Source: Microvelia longipes (lineage: Eukaryota > Arthropoda > Insecta > Hemiptera > Veliidae). Taken from it: 64,000 nt of DNA. Shown here one piece after another: positions 33,971 to 45,505 of the stretch. Made by a program: the position numbers and the translations under genes. Under the pieces are notes generated by a model. That model did not search any database. It saw only the letters and a program-made list of their open reading frames with translations, and had not been told where the DNA came from. The stretch's first letter is position 1, and each line of letters opens with the position of its first letter. The DNA lies in the NCBI GenBank assembly GCA_018340805.1, contig JACMZG010001908.1:14316645-14380644 (forward strand), written 5' to 3'.

Positions 33971-34659
33971 AGCATTTGACATGGATTGGTTGTGGATTCC
34001 TGATGCATATTATGACTTAGCAAAGAATTGAAAAAAATATTAAATGAGCATTATCAATAAACATCAAAATAGAATCCATATGTCGATTGTCTTTGTTCAT
34101 AAAGGATGCTGATCTCAAATATGGAAGAAGCTTTATTATACATATATTATCGATAAATGGTAGAATTCACATGTCAATTGTCTTTGTTTATAAAGGAGAT
34201 ACTCGTACGTGTTTATGCTGAGTCTGGTTATGAATGCACTTAATTACGTATTGTCTCTCAGTACATTGACGTAAAAAAGTCAAGTGTAGCTATTTGTATA
34301 TTGATCATGCTCTATTATCTTATAATATAATAGTATATTATATAATAAGCTGTCATATATAGCACCAAGCTTCCCTATTCAAAAAGAGTAAAATCTAAAT
34401 TTGCACAAACGGTAAGAGGTGTTAATAATACTTAATTTAATAAATTAACAAGTGTTAATACCATGTCTGTAGGTTATCTAACTTACTTATATCTTACTCC
34501 TTAACAAAATGAAAGAATAAATTATAAGAGTAAATCCTGTAAGAACATTATTTTACTATTGTTTCATTTAGTATTTTAGGAGAATTAGAAAGTACAGCTT
34601 AGAGTAAAATTTATCTTTATAGAATTAATAGAATTTTAATTGAAGAGATTTGTTACACA

Positions 34660-34860
34660 GTATCAGATTTGACACATTGTCTTAGATTTGACACATTGTC
34701 TCAGATTTGACACATTGTTGACACATTGTCTCAGATTTGACACATTGTTTACACATTGTCTCAGATTTGACACATTGTTTCAGATTCGACACATTGTTGA
34801 CACATTGTCTCAGATTCGACACATTGTTGACACATTGTCTCAGATTGACACATTGTTGAA
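34660..34860 (+). repeat. Tandem array of TCAGATTTGACACATTGT units
   Basis: Units of about 18-33 bp combine CAGATTTGACACATTG with an extra TTGACACATTGTC. The short frame across it is an artefact of the period. Confidence 0.8.
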
Positions 34861-35194
34861 GCCTAGGCCAATTTGGAGTACGATCTTGGACGTGCCTGAA
34901 CGCAGTTGTTATTCTAAGTTTCTCTAGTGTTCACAAGTGTAACATGCCGAACACACCTATATATTATACAACTCAGCTTTTTCTTTTATTGTTTAATATA
35001 CTATAATAAAATTGACTTTTTGCTCAAAGTGTTTTAGTTGTAGTTCTGCAGGTAATACTTGTTGCCTCCACAGTAAATTAAGTTAACAGACCTATTTCAT
35101 TTTTTACGCTTACAATATATTCGATGGATGCTGATAGCTGTAAGCATACATAGAGTGGACTAAATGCCAAAGATTCAAAATTAAAAAAAAAAAA

Positions 35195-35935
35195 AAAATC
35201 AGGTACGGGGTACCTCGGAACTTTTCCTCATCACATTGGATTCGTTAAACTCATTCTCCTTAATTCGGACTTGTTTCGTTCGTCCTTAGTAAATGCATCC
35301 ATTTCATTCTTAGCGGTCACCCATACAGCACTGGTCACGCTCAATAATGCTTAAATTTTACAATCTAATAAAAATCATAAATATAATTGTCGTATTAAAA
35401 CAAAATTTGGTGCACTTATTTATTAAGTAAAGGTAGATACTTGTATAAAGCTCCATTTCAATTCAATATTTTTTAGATTTTTTACATTTTTTTTAAAACG
35501 TACACAGGTCATGATATAAAAATTGAACTAATGCTGATAATAAGATGAAACTAAACACATATGTTAGTCTTACACATAGCTACATGCAAGCCAAATCTTA
35601 ATCCCACCGAATAATTTTTAATCGCGTTTCAACATTTTTCGTAATTTTCACTGAGTCATTTTTGCGGGTTAGTAATGTTATAAAAAAATATTATCCGATC
35701 AGCTCAACTACAGCGGTAGACTCACTTTAGTAAAAAGTTTCAACTCTCTAGCATAAATACACTAGGAGCTACGATGATAACAGAAACACACACATACAGA
35801 CAACTTTGTGAAAACCACTCAGAAAGCCTTAAAACGCTTAAAACAGATAATTCCGGTGACATCCCGATTTCAGTTTTTCGCAAACACAATTCTTTTCCTA
35901 TATACCTACAGTATAAATGAGGGATAGTAAAAATA
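35195..35935 (-). repeat. Dispersed repeat R1, copy 2 (inverted)
   Basis: Begins GGTACGGGGTACCTCGG and ends with a CCTATATACCTACAG segment near TAAATGAGG. Collinear with the 8257 copy in reverse orientation. Confidence 0.75.
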
Positions 35936-35989
35936 AATAGTAATCAATAACACAAAAATAAGCTATAATCAATATTAGGATTAATAAAT

Positions 35990-37725
35990 AAATACACTCA
36001 TTCACCTTACTACAGACTCGCTTTGCTTGTCTTCAGAATGTTTAATTTATTTTGCAATACTTCCTCGGACTCGCTTTGCTTGTCTTCAGAATGTTTAATT
36101 AATTTTACATTACTTCCTCGGACTCGCTTTGCTTGTCTTCAGAATGTTTAATTAATTTTACATTACTTCCTCGGACTCGCTTTGCTTGTCTCAGAATGCT
36201 TCCTCGACTCGCTTGTCTTCAGAATGTTTAATTCATTTTACATTACTTCCTCGGACTCGCTTTGCTTGTCTTCAGAATGTTTAATTAATTTTACATTACT
36301 TCCTCGGACTCGCTTTGCTTGTCTTCAGAATGTTTAATTAATTTTACATTACTTCCTCGGACTCGCTTTGCTTGTCTTCAGAATGTTTAATTAATTTTAC
36401 ATTACTTCCTCGGACTCGCTTTGCTTGTCTTCAATGTTACATTACTTTCGCTTGTCTTCAGAATGTTAATTAATTTTACATTACTTCCTCGGACTCGCTT
36501 TGCTTGTCTTCAGAATGTTTAATTATTTTACATTACTTCCTCGGACTCGCTTTGCTTGTCTTCAGAATGTTTAATTAATTTTACATTACTTCCTCGGACT
36601 CGCTTTGCTTGTCTTCAGAATGTTTAATTAATTTTACATTACTCTCGCTTGCTTGTCTTCAGAATGTTAATTAATTTTACATTACTTCCTCGGACTCGCT
36701 TTGCTTGTCTTCAGAATGTTTAATTCATTTACATTACTTCCTCGGACTCGCTTGCTTGTCTTCAGAATGTTTAATTTATTTTGCAATACTCCTCGGACTC
36801 GCTTTGCTTGTCTTCAGAATGTTTAATTAATTTTACATTACTTCCTCGGACTCGCTTTGCTTGTCTTCAGAATGTTTAATTAATTTTACATTACTTCCTC
36901 GGACTCGCTTTGCTCGCCTTCAGAATCTTTAATTAATTTTACATTACTTCCTCGACTCGCTTTGCTTGTCTTCAGAATGTTTTAATTAATTTTACATTAC
37001 TTCCTCGGACTCGCCTTGCTTTCTTCAGAATGTTAATTAATTTTACATTACTTCCTCGGACTCGCTTTGCTTGTCTTCAGAATGTTTAATTAATTTTACA
37101 TTACTTCCTCGGACTCGCTTGCTTGTCTTCAGAATGTTTAATCATTTTACATTACTTCCTCGGACTCGCTTTGCTTGTCTTCAGAATGTTTAATTTATTT
37201 TACAATACTTCCTCGGACTCGCTTTGCTGTCTTCAGAATGTTTAATTAATTTTACATTACTTCTCGGACTCGCTTTTGCTTGTCTTCAGAATGTTTAATT
37301 AATTTTACATTACTTCTCGGACTCGCTTTGCTTGTCTTCAGAATGTTTAATTAATTTTACATTACTTCCTCGACTCGCTTTGCTTGTCTTCAGAATGTTT
37401 AATTCATTTTACATTACTTCTCGGACTCGCTTTGCTGTCTTCAGAATGTTTAATTTTATTTTGCAATACTTCCTCGGACTCGCTTGCTTGTCTTCACATT
37501 AGACTCGCTTTGCTTGTCTTCAGAATGTTATTAATTTTACATTACTTCCTCGGACTCGCTTTGCTTGTCTTCAGAATGTTTAATTCATTTTACATTACTT
37601 CCTCGGACTCGCTTTGCTTGTCTTCAGAATGTTTAATTCATTTTACATTACTTCCTCTGACTCGCTTTGCCTGTCTTCAGAATGTTTAATTCATTTTACA
37701 TTACTTCCTCGGACTCGCTTCGCTC
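35990..37725 (+). repeat. 53-bp satellite-like array, ~32 units
   Basis: The unit is about 53 bp: ACTTCCTCGGACTCGCTTTG, then CTTGTCTTCAGAATG, then TTTAATTAATTTTACATT. Units are nearly identical apart from 1-4 bp deletions and a few partial units. The array grew from the CTCGGACTCGCTTCGCTCGT segment of R1, whose next copy follows directly at 37700. Confidence 0.9.
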
Positions 37726-38420
37726 GTCCTTAGATAGCAACTGACCGTAGCATCGAGCGTTTAAATTTTTTAATCTAACAAATACCCTAGATGTACTTGT
37801 ATTGAAACGAAACTTAGTGTGCTTATTTAATACGTAAAGGTATACAATTGAACTTAATTTTAACTCAATTAGATTATATACCGATATTTTATAAATATTT
37901 AAAAAACGTACTTATATGACAGAAATTAAACTAATGCTGTTTATAAGATGAAACTTGGCGCATATGTTAGTCTTATACATAGCTATATGCGTACAAAATC
38001 TCAATCTGATCGCAACGTTTTCCGATCTTTTTGAAATTTTCGCAGAGTCATTATTGTGGGTTGATGACGACATAATAAAATATTTTCCGGATAGCACAAC
38101 TGCACCTATAGATTGATTTTTGAGGAAAGTTTCAACTCTATTACATATAAATAAACTACGATGATGACGGACACACACACGCACGCATACAGATAGACAA
38201 CTTTGTGAAAACCACTCAGGAAGTCTTGAAAACACCTGAAACGGATGATTCCGGTAACATCCCGGTTTCGATTAAGGTATATTTACACGTATATTTACAC
38301 TTTTTGTTGGGTTTTACCAATTTGCATATTCTCAGAACGAACAAAACGAGTACAAAGTAGTGAGGAGGAGCGTAGCAATCCGATGTGGCGAGGAAAAGTT
38401 CCCAGGTACTCCATACCCGA
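37700..38420. repeat. Dispersed repeat R1, copy 3 (rearranged)
   Basis: The left part (to about 38280) is in reverse orientation. The right part (38355-38420, GGAGCGTAGCAATCCGATGT then GAGGAAAAGTTCCCAGGTAC) is forward, giving a head-to-head arrangement. It ends about 45 bp from exon 4. Confidence 0.65.
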
Positions 38421-38465
38421 TTTTTTATCATTTTTCAACTAACTTTAACCAAATGAAGTACTTAC

Positions 38466-38622
38466 TATCTACAATTAGACAAGCAGAAGTGGTAGCTTTG
38501 CCAAGAGAGTTTGAGGCGACACAAGTATAGACACCCTCATCTTCAGGGTATACCCTGGCGATATGAAGTCGCGCGCTCTCGTTCTCCAGGCTGCTTTGTG
38601 TCTCATCATTCAGACGTACGAT
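38466..38622 (-). CDS. Exon 4: C-terminal half of Ig1
   Basis: Fifty-two codons plus one base, reading IVRLNDETQSSLENESA, then RLHIARVYPEDEGVYTCVAS and NSLGKATTSACLIVD. The D-E-G-V-Y-T-C motif and N-S-L-G turn are textbook I-set features, and the F-strand Cys can pair with the Cys in exon 3. The acceptor is TTTTCAG and the donor GATA|gtaagt in phase 1. It can splice in frame to the Ser/Pro exon at 32345 or directly to the exon at 22980. Confidence 0.92.
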
Positions 38623-38886
38623 CTGAAAACATCAAACCATAAGTACATACATATAATTAAAATACGCAGTCTACCTATTGTTCCTTTATCAAAATTAATT
38701 AAAACGTGATAGTAAATATTACAAACTGTTAACTATTAACTAAATCTGCTTGTCTTTGTCTATGCGAATGAAGTTACTTAATAGCCCATTGATTATCTTA
38801 TCATAAAATCAATTCACTTTTAAATAATTAATATTCAAATTCTTATAATCTAAAAAATCTTTACGGTGTTAACATGTTGAAATAAA

Positions 38887-39150
38887 TTAGCGGCACCTCT
38901 CCAAAAGCCTTGACTTTTTGGGCTCAAGATGCAAGTCACGTACGAGATTCAGTTCGCTGATTAAAGAGAACGAACAAATCGTCAAACTAGGTTTGTTCAC
39001 CCTGTTTAATACCTTTAAGGGAGATGTTCCCATTGGAGTAACAGCGAATGCTTCACTGGAAGTATCTTGTACAAAAAATCGCGAATAAGTGACATCTTTA
39101 TTGTTTCTAGTTCGTAGGCGTTTAAAATATTCTGTAGGAGTTACTACCTT
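38887..39150 (-). other. Unidentified 87-codon open segment in an intron
   Basis: A GC-richer patch has an uninterrupted minus-strand frame from just after a TAA to a TAA. It starts with KVVTPTEYFKRLRTRNNKDV, continues TYSRFFVQDTSSEAFAVTPM, GTSPLKVLNRVNKPSLTICS and FSLISELNLVRDLHLEPKKS, and ends RLLERCR. The only Met is at codon 40, so it is not a normal ORF. It lies between exons 3 and 4 of the Ig gene, on the same strand, but ends with a stop and shows no Ig features, so it is not an exon of that gene. Its composition differs sharply from the flanking AT-rich DNA. From memory, similar strings recur in unrelated animal assemblies, which would suggest a mobile or conserved repeat; unverified. 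Confidence 0.4.
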
Positions 39151-39362
39151 TTAATATATCCCGTAAATACTATGCCAGTACATCCTTCCACGAAAGAAAG
39201 TTAAATATAAATACCATTTTGAGGTGCGATGTTAAATTATTGTCAAACAATCTGTTCTTGTGCTAGCAAGACTTGATATGTTAAAGTCCCATTTAAATTT
39301 AAAGTACGGTAATTAATTAGTACGTAATTAATTTAAACTTAATTTAAAGTAAGTTTAAAGCA

Positions 39363-40375
39363 ACGGAATTTAGGTAAATACTAAATTCCACTCTGTCTTT
39401 TAAAATGAGTGAAAAAAGAAAGTACTAAAAGTATATTCTTACGTAGTTTTCGACGCTGAATCCAAATATACCAAATATTTGATCCTAGTATGTACAGTTG
39501 TCAAGAAAATCATAATTTAACATTTTTCTACCTTTTTCTTCCACGCATTTTTGACGGGAATTTAACTTTTTAAATTTAAATTTTAATTAATAAAATCTTA
39601 TTATCGACAGAATTAACCTTTTAAGATGCGGTTTTTTGCGTTTTCCATTAAGTTTTACCCATTGAATACAAGGACACTTTTAGTTTTGTCCAGCTATGTT
39701 TACTTGTTGAGAAAAATCAATAGTAAAATTTACTACACACGAGAGAGAACGGAATTTAGGTAAATACTAAATTCCACTCTTTCTTTTAAAATGAGTGAAA
39801 AAAGAGAGTACTAAAAGTATATTCTTACGTAGTTTTCGATGCCGAATCCAAATATACCAAATATTTGATCCTAGCATGTACAGTTGTCGAGAAAATCGTA
39901 ATTTAACATTTTTCTACCTTTTTCTTCCACGAAAATTTAACTATCTTATTATCGACAAAACTAACATTTTAAGTTGCGGTTTTTTGCGTTTCCCATTAAG
40001 TTTTACCCATTGAATACAACGACACTTTTAGTTTTGTCCAGCTATGTTTACTTGTTGAAAGAATCAATAGTAAAATTTACTACACACGAGGGAGAACGGA
40101 ATTTAGGTAAATATTAAATTCCTCTCTTTCTTTTAAAATGAGTGAAAAAAGAGAGTACTAAAATATACAAAAAACCAACACGTCTCTCCACAAAAGAATT
40201 TATTTAATAAAAGCAATAAGCAATAGCAATTTATTTGCTTTTATTAAATAAATTCTTTTGTGGAGAGACGTGTTGGTTTTTTGTATATTGAGTATTACTC
40301 CACTGCGCTTTAAGAAGTCAGAGTACTAAAAGTATATTCTTACGTAGTTTTCGACGCTGAATCCTATACTAATTT
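39363..40375 (+). repeat. Three tandem ~350-390-bp units
   Basis: Units start at 39363, 39749 and 40096 with ACGGAATTTAGGTAAATA. They share GAGTACTAAAAGTATATTC, ACGTAGTTTTCGA and CATTTTTCTACCTTTTTC. The third unit is interrupted by the perfect hairpin at 40162. Confidence 0.8.
40162..40289. mobile_element. Perfect ~55-bp stem hairpin element
   Basis: Arms from AATATACAAAAAACCAACAC through CGTCTCTCCACAAAAG to TTATTTAATAAAAGCAA are perfect inverted copies around a ~18-bp loop. It interrupts the third unit of a local ~350-390-bp tandem repeat. The GTCTCTCCACAAA core is shared with the hairpin at 1302-1373. Confidence 0.8.
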
Positions 40376-40895
40376 AAATGGTAATTCAAGCTACCAATTC
40401 GATTTAATTTAAATCATTAAAGCAACTTGTTAAATTTATACACTTTAAATTAATAAAGCTGTTAGGTCTATTACATTAATACAAGAAAAGATGAACGCAC
40501 ACTGACTTGTTTGCTTTGCTTGTGTTTCAACTATGTAACTAACCTTAAATTCGAATAATTAACCTTAACAAATAAAAATGTCCAAGTAATAATATGATCT
40601 CATAAATTTAGTTGCCTAATTTTCCATGAAACATGTTTATCCTATCAGGTTTTAAACTAAAATATCTTAAAATGTGTCACAGAATGTTTAAAAACCGTTG
40701 ATAAAAAACGCTGCTCTAGAACATTGTCTGAAAGCGACTTGTGTGTGAGTTTCTAACGAAGGTAAAGGTTTAACTTAAACTTGTGATTAGTATGAAGTTG
40801 AACCCTTTAATTCTTTAAACTGTCATACATGGGAGTAATCTATTGAGTATAAAATAATTATTCCAATAAATAAATAATTAAAAACGAATTCTTAC

Positions 40896-41028
40896 CTTTC
40901 CATCCTTCTCCCAGCGTATATCAGGCTCGGGAGTGCCATGAACAGAACATTCTAGAACAACGGAATCTCCATCGCAGCATCTCATATCCCTGAGGGGACG
41001 CGTAACAAGAGGCAGTGTCTCCACGGCG
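40896..41028 (-). CDS. Exon 3: N-terminal half of Ig1
   Basis: It has 44 codons after one junction base. The product reads AVETLPLVTRPLRD, then MRCCDGDSVVLECSVHG, then TPEPDIRWEKDGK. The order is the classic I-set pattern: A strand with a Pro-rich approach, G-D-S-V-x-L-x-C B strand, P-x-P-x-I-x-W C strand and K-D-G turn. The B-strand Cys is present, unlike in most other Ig domains of this protein, and an extra Cys pair precedes it. Donor is AAG|gtaaga in phase 0; the matching second half is exon 4. Strong coding call. Confidence 0.9.
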
Positions 41029-41119
41029 CTATAAAACATACCAGATATAACAAATAAATTTAGAACAAAATAGATCCCCTGCCACCATCGCCACCTTGAT
41101 TGAGATAACTAATGCGTCA

Positions 41120-41490
41120 ATATTATTATAATACTGGCCTTTGAGACCACGGAGGCTTAGGTTTGAACCTAGGTTATGTTATCAGTAAATTTATATTATT
41201 TTTAATACATATTAATCGCAATCATTGGTCTGTCTCTGTGGATATTGTTTATAGGCACTTGATATCGGCACCAGAGGTCCGGGGTTAGTAGCCCTGGCAA
41301 TGCTCTCAAATTTCATGAATGGAAAGTGTAATAGGAGATTTCATGAATGGAATATGTAATAAGAGATTTCAGGAATGGAATGAGTAATAAGAGATTTCAT
41401 TAATGGAATGTGTAATAAGAGATTTCATTAATGGAATGTGTAATAAGAGATTTCATTATGGAATGTGTAATAAGAGATTTCGTAAACTTT
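41120..41490 (+). repeat. Degenerate SINE-like stretch and 27-bp tandem array
   Basis: The first part (41150-41300) has TTAGGTTTGAACCTAGG and AGAGGTCCGGGGTTAGTAGC, resembling decayed polymerase III B boxes. From 41310 to 41480, five or six units of ATGGAATGTGTAATAAGAG plus ATTTCATT follow. Confidence 0.5.
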
Positions 41491-41739
41491 GATGAATGCT
41501 TTTAGTTTAGTAGAACCCAGGTGTAATACCCAGATGGGCCGAAGCCCTAAAAGGTATATAATTAAATCGTCAGGGTTAGTTAAAAGTTTGAGCGATCCGC
41601 TCCAATTAAAAACTGTCAATTAAAAACAATTAAAAACGTGTGTTAATCTTTAAGGCTTTATATTTTGTTTCTATAGCTGAAATAAATAAAAAAAAGAAAG
41701 ATGTGTAAAACATTTCAAGCAGGTTAAATAACAAGAGGC

Positions 41740-42087
41740 CAACCATAGACAACCATGGGGCCACTCAGCGGCCCTATAGTAGTCGTACTTTATCAGTACG
41801 TCATATTCAGAGACTATAGATACTTAAACAGTAAGACTGTCGACTCAATGGTGGGAAAATTTGGATTCCGTTCGACACTAGCGCGGCGAGGGACCTACCT
41901 TTCAATTGAGTGGGCGTGTCTTCATTCCCGCTTTTTGCTTACAGTCAGTTTGAAATTTAATTTTTATACTTTTTATAGTTACTGTTACTGTTTTTTATTA
42001 CTTTTTATAGTTATACTTCTAACTAACCCTACCACTTTAATCTTACACAGAACGCTTCAGATTATTTTTAAGTTTTCATTCAAGTAA
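41740..42087 (+). other. GC-richer island with an open frame; no family recognised
   Basis: A 110-codon plus-strand frame starts at ATG 41755 (MGPLSGPIVVVLYQYVIFRD...) and its first ~60 codons lie in unusually GC-rich sequence (GACACTAGCGCGGCGAGGG). The second half is low-complexity, AT-rich and hydrophobic. The pattern fits a conserved non-coding or repeat-derived island read through by chance better than a gene. It lies in an intron of the Ig gene. Confidence 0.25.
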
Positions 42088-43033
42088 TTTATTAATTTAA
42101 TTAATTCAATCAGGTAATAACGAAATAGTGGCTAAAGTTTACACGTGTAGAAGATAGATTTTGGCATTTAATCCAGCCTGTATTTTTAATTACATCGGCA
42201 AGATCCGCACATGTGATTTAATGTAATTACCTGATAAAATCGGCTTAATTAATAAATTAATTAAATGTAATTTACACTTATCTGCTATCAGTACGTTCTC
42301 TGGAAGTTTTAAAAAGGTTTCTATTTACTTTTAGTTTCTGAATTTTTGAAATACAGAACATGCACGGCGAACCGTTTTTGTGAAAAATACATACAGAAAA
42401 TAATCATTTTATAATAATAATAATAAATGTAGCTCTCATAACCAAGAATTGCCATGGTATTCATAAATTTAAATATAATCAGTCATTTTGGAAAGCTATT
42501 GGGTTAGTTCATGAGTTGTCCGCACCGGTCCGCCGCAGCGCTATTTTTAGTAGCTTGCGATAATCGAATCCAAACTTTTCCTCATTTAAGTTAACCCCCC
42601 CTGGTCATATTACTGGTTTTTATAAGTGGCATACTGCCACGATATAAGCGAATTTTCAAATGTATTAGTAAAAATACGTGAGTTGTTTACATTTTGTCAA
42701 TGTATGGCGTAATGTTTTCTTTGACATATCATATATATGTCAATCAATAAAACCAGAACTAATACTGATAATACAATAGAACTGCGTCTGTTTGTGAATC
42801 ATACATAGCAGTAAGTGTGTAAAAAATGTTAGTCCAATCCAAACACTGTATAAAAATTTGTGATTTTTTGAAATGTTGATGGGGTTATTTTGTGGTTTAA
42901 TGACGTCACATATATTTCATAAACAATAGGGTTCGGAACATTAACAAGGTTGAATTTTTTCTAAGTTTCATTTCGATCAAACAAAGCGTTCGAAAGTTAT
43001 CGTTCCCATAGAAACGTCTAGGACGCAAAAATC

Positions 43034-43069
<36 letters not shown>

Positions 43070-43917
43070 ATATATTATATATATATATATATATATATTA
43101 TTTTATCAGGGAGACCCCCCAGAAAAAAAATTAACTCCCCCCGCTATGACCGCAACCTCATAAGTTTGTTTTTTCTTTGAAAATTCGCTAAAAGATGTAC
43201 CTGCAACGTGTTCCGAAATCAAAGCAAATTTCACAGGTATCCTGAGGTCCTCAGGGATGACAATGCAAAATTTTATAACATTGTCCCTCTCAGTAATAAG
43301 GGAAAGGGAAACCACACTTCCGACTTCTCTCCCCGTTTTTCGTCTATATCTCAAAGCAAACATTTAACATTTTAATAAATGAAATAAAATAATTAATTTT
43401 TTTCAAAATAAACTACTACTTCCTATTTTAAGACGATTTAAGAACTCAATTTTTTTATCAGACAGTAAATTAATTTTAATTTGTTTACCTTTCACTAAGA
43501 CTTTTATAGTTTTTGTTGCGAAAGATGTTTTATATGGAATAATCTACATCGGTTCTGACTACAAAATATAATAGAGTTCAGTAAAAGCATGTTTTGCATA
43601 TTAATTAGAACTTGTTTTGAACTTTTTTACAAGATCATTATTTATTATATTGAAAGAAAAATTATATTGATACACTTTGTTATTGGTTTAAAATAATTAC
43701 CAGTATCTTAAAATAACAGATATTAATATATAATTAAATACTCTAAATAAATATAACTTCTAAATATAATTAATAAATAAATAATAACTAATAAATAACT
43801 AATAAAACTAACTAACAACTAACTAATAACTAACTAATAACTAACTAATAATAATAAATAAATAATAATTAATAAATAAATAACTCTAAATATAATTAAA
43901 TACTAATATAAATAAAT
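42088..43917. other. Intronic AT-rich and repeat-derived stretch
   Basis: 42700-43400 has R1-like and other dispersed-repeat blocks around a (TA)n tract (CATTTCGATCAAACAAAGCG). 43730-43915 is a simple AATAACTAACTAATAA-rich tract. A minus-strand frame at 43106-43363 lacks recognisable features. Confidence 0.45.
43030..43105. repeat. (TA)n tract
   Basis: TA run with TATTATA interruptions, inside AT-rich repeat sequence resembling other R1-type internal blocks (TGACGTCACATA at 42901). Confidence 0.9.
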
Positions 43918-44110
43918 ACCCGGGCACGAGGTACCTCGAAGCTTTTCCATTACCACATCGGATTGGCTACGCTTATAATCACTACTTCGGACTCGCTTCG
44001 ATTTTTCTCAGAATCTAAATTTTGAAGACGATCGAAACGACGATTTGGTGATGTTTACACATTACTAAATTTACTCTACAAATGTTTTTTTGCACTCGTT
44101 TCGCTCGTCT
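43918..44110 (-). repeat. Dispersed repeat R1, truncated copy 4
   Basis: Starts CCCGGGCACGAGGTACCTCG and carries GACTCGCTTCG words, then loses similarity after about 190 bp. Confidence 0.6.
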
Positions 44111-44759
44111 TTAGACAGCAAATAAATTTGTTTCTTTTTTGTGTAAAAGGAACTTCTTATTAATGGAAACTTCGGGGTTCACAAACAACACCGGTTTTTG
44201 CGATTAAATAGAAAAGAAGTAAATCGGAAGATGTATTTTTATGGTTTTTTGGATTCTAGAAATGAATTCAAGACATTTTGCCCTTGGAATATTTTTATCT
44301 TACACTGCTTCATTACGGGAATAAGTGCAAAGTTTTAAAAATGGGACATTTTAAGTCAAAGTTGAAGCTTAATTATTAACATTTGAAAGAATTTTCCAAA
44401 AGTAAGAATGCATTATTATTGGCCTAAAAACGCAAATCATTCATTACCTTACTCTTATTTTAAGGTATTTATAGTCAATATTGCTGCTAGATTTAAGAAA
44501 AATAGTTACTCTGAATTTGTTTTAAATTTAAAATGTTATAAAGATTTGTATTTTTGGAACACCCAAAGTTAACTACATCACTAAGAAGAAGTTTTTTTTA
44601 CATAAAAAACCCCATCAGGTTTCATTAGTTTATCTAAAATGGTTTAAAATTGAAGTGGGGGGATGTAGGATTGGCACTGTGTAATATTTAAAACCCATGT
44701 TTCGCACGGGTACTATATTTATTAAACTCAAGAGACCAGGTACAATGGACCCACATACG

Positions 44760-45360
44760 AGGTCTAAGTACTCAAGAGACGGGTATTTAGTAATAGTCCA
44801 AGAGCGGAACCTAAAAAATGTGACTCATTTATTACTACATCAAACAAATTTTTATAAAAATATACTTTGAATTATGAAGAAAAAACATAATCTGCCTATC
44901 CAGAGTGGAGCCCTTTATATGATTGGGCATGCTCAAAATTTTATTAATTCGCGAAAATTCAGTTTTCTGGAAATTAGTGGTTCCCTCTGGGTCGTGTGCA
45001 AAACATGAAGAGAACAATTTTAAAGGTGATAAAGTTTTCTATAAAACGAGTGTTTAATCATCAAAGTCGGATAACTAAAACCAAAGTTATGGCTCTTTTA
45101 AACACCAAAAAAAAGGTTCATTCATGCAGTCAGCAATTTTTTCAAAACAATATTTTTTTGGAAAAAATACTTGTAATACTTGAATACTACAATACAAGAA
45201 AGAATACTTTATTTAACAAATGTCATAACTTTAGTATAGTAATCCGATTTTAACGAAAAAAACACTCGTTTAATAGACATTTTTTTATCAGCTTTGAAAA
45301 ATGCTCTCTGCATTTTTTGCACATGATCTACAGGGAACCACTTATTGCAAGAAAACTGTT
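44760..45360. mobile_element. Palindromic element (family P), second full copy
   Basis: Left arm with GGAGCCCTTTATATGATTGG, TTAGTGGTTCCCTCTGGG and CATGAAGAGAAC. An inverted right arm (CACTCGTTTAATAGAC, CAGGGAACCACTTATTGC) follows around 45240-45360. Confidence 0.65.
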
Positions 45361-45364
45361 TTTT

Positions 45365-45505
45365 GAGTCCGAGGATATGCTGCAGTACAAATTTGGTGAA
45401 TTGTATATTCTGAGGGCGAGCGAAGCAAGTCCGAATTAGGGAGGATAAGCGTAACGAATCCAATGCGATGAGGAAAAATTCCGAGGTACCCTGTACCCAG
45501 TTTTT
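45365..45505 (+). repeat. Dispersed repeat R1, truncated copy 5
   Basis: Carries GGGCGAGCGAAGCAAGTCCG, GGATAAGCGTAACGAATCCA and GATGAGGAAAAATTCCGAGG, ending in a T tract. It abuts the palindromic element at 44760-45360. Confidence 0.65.

Larger units (their letters stand above)
33231..35194. other. Intronic AT-rich stretch
   Basis: Apart from the (TA)n tract and the 34660 array, no structure is recognised. Confidence 0.5.

Noticed and set aside
37384..37689. 101-aa frame in the 53-bp array
   Set aside because: A repeat-derived frame that breaks with each indel between units.
35990..37725. CRISPR-like regular repeats
   Set aside because: Units are contiguous with no unique spacers, and this is an animal genome.
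43106..43363. 85-codon minus-strand frame
   Set aside because: Lies in repeat-derived sequence next to a (TA)n tract; no motifs and no splice continuity with the Ig gene.
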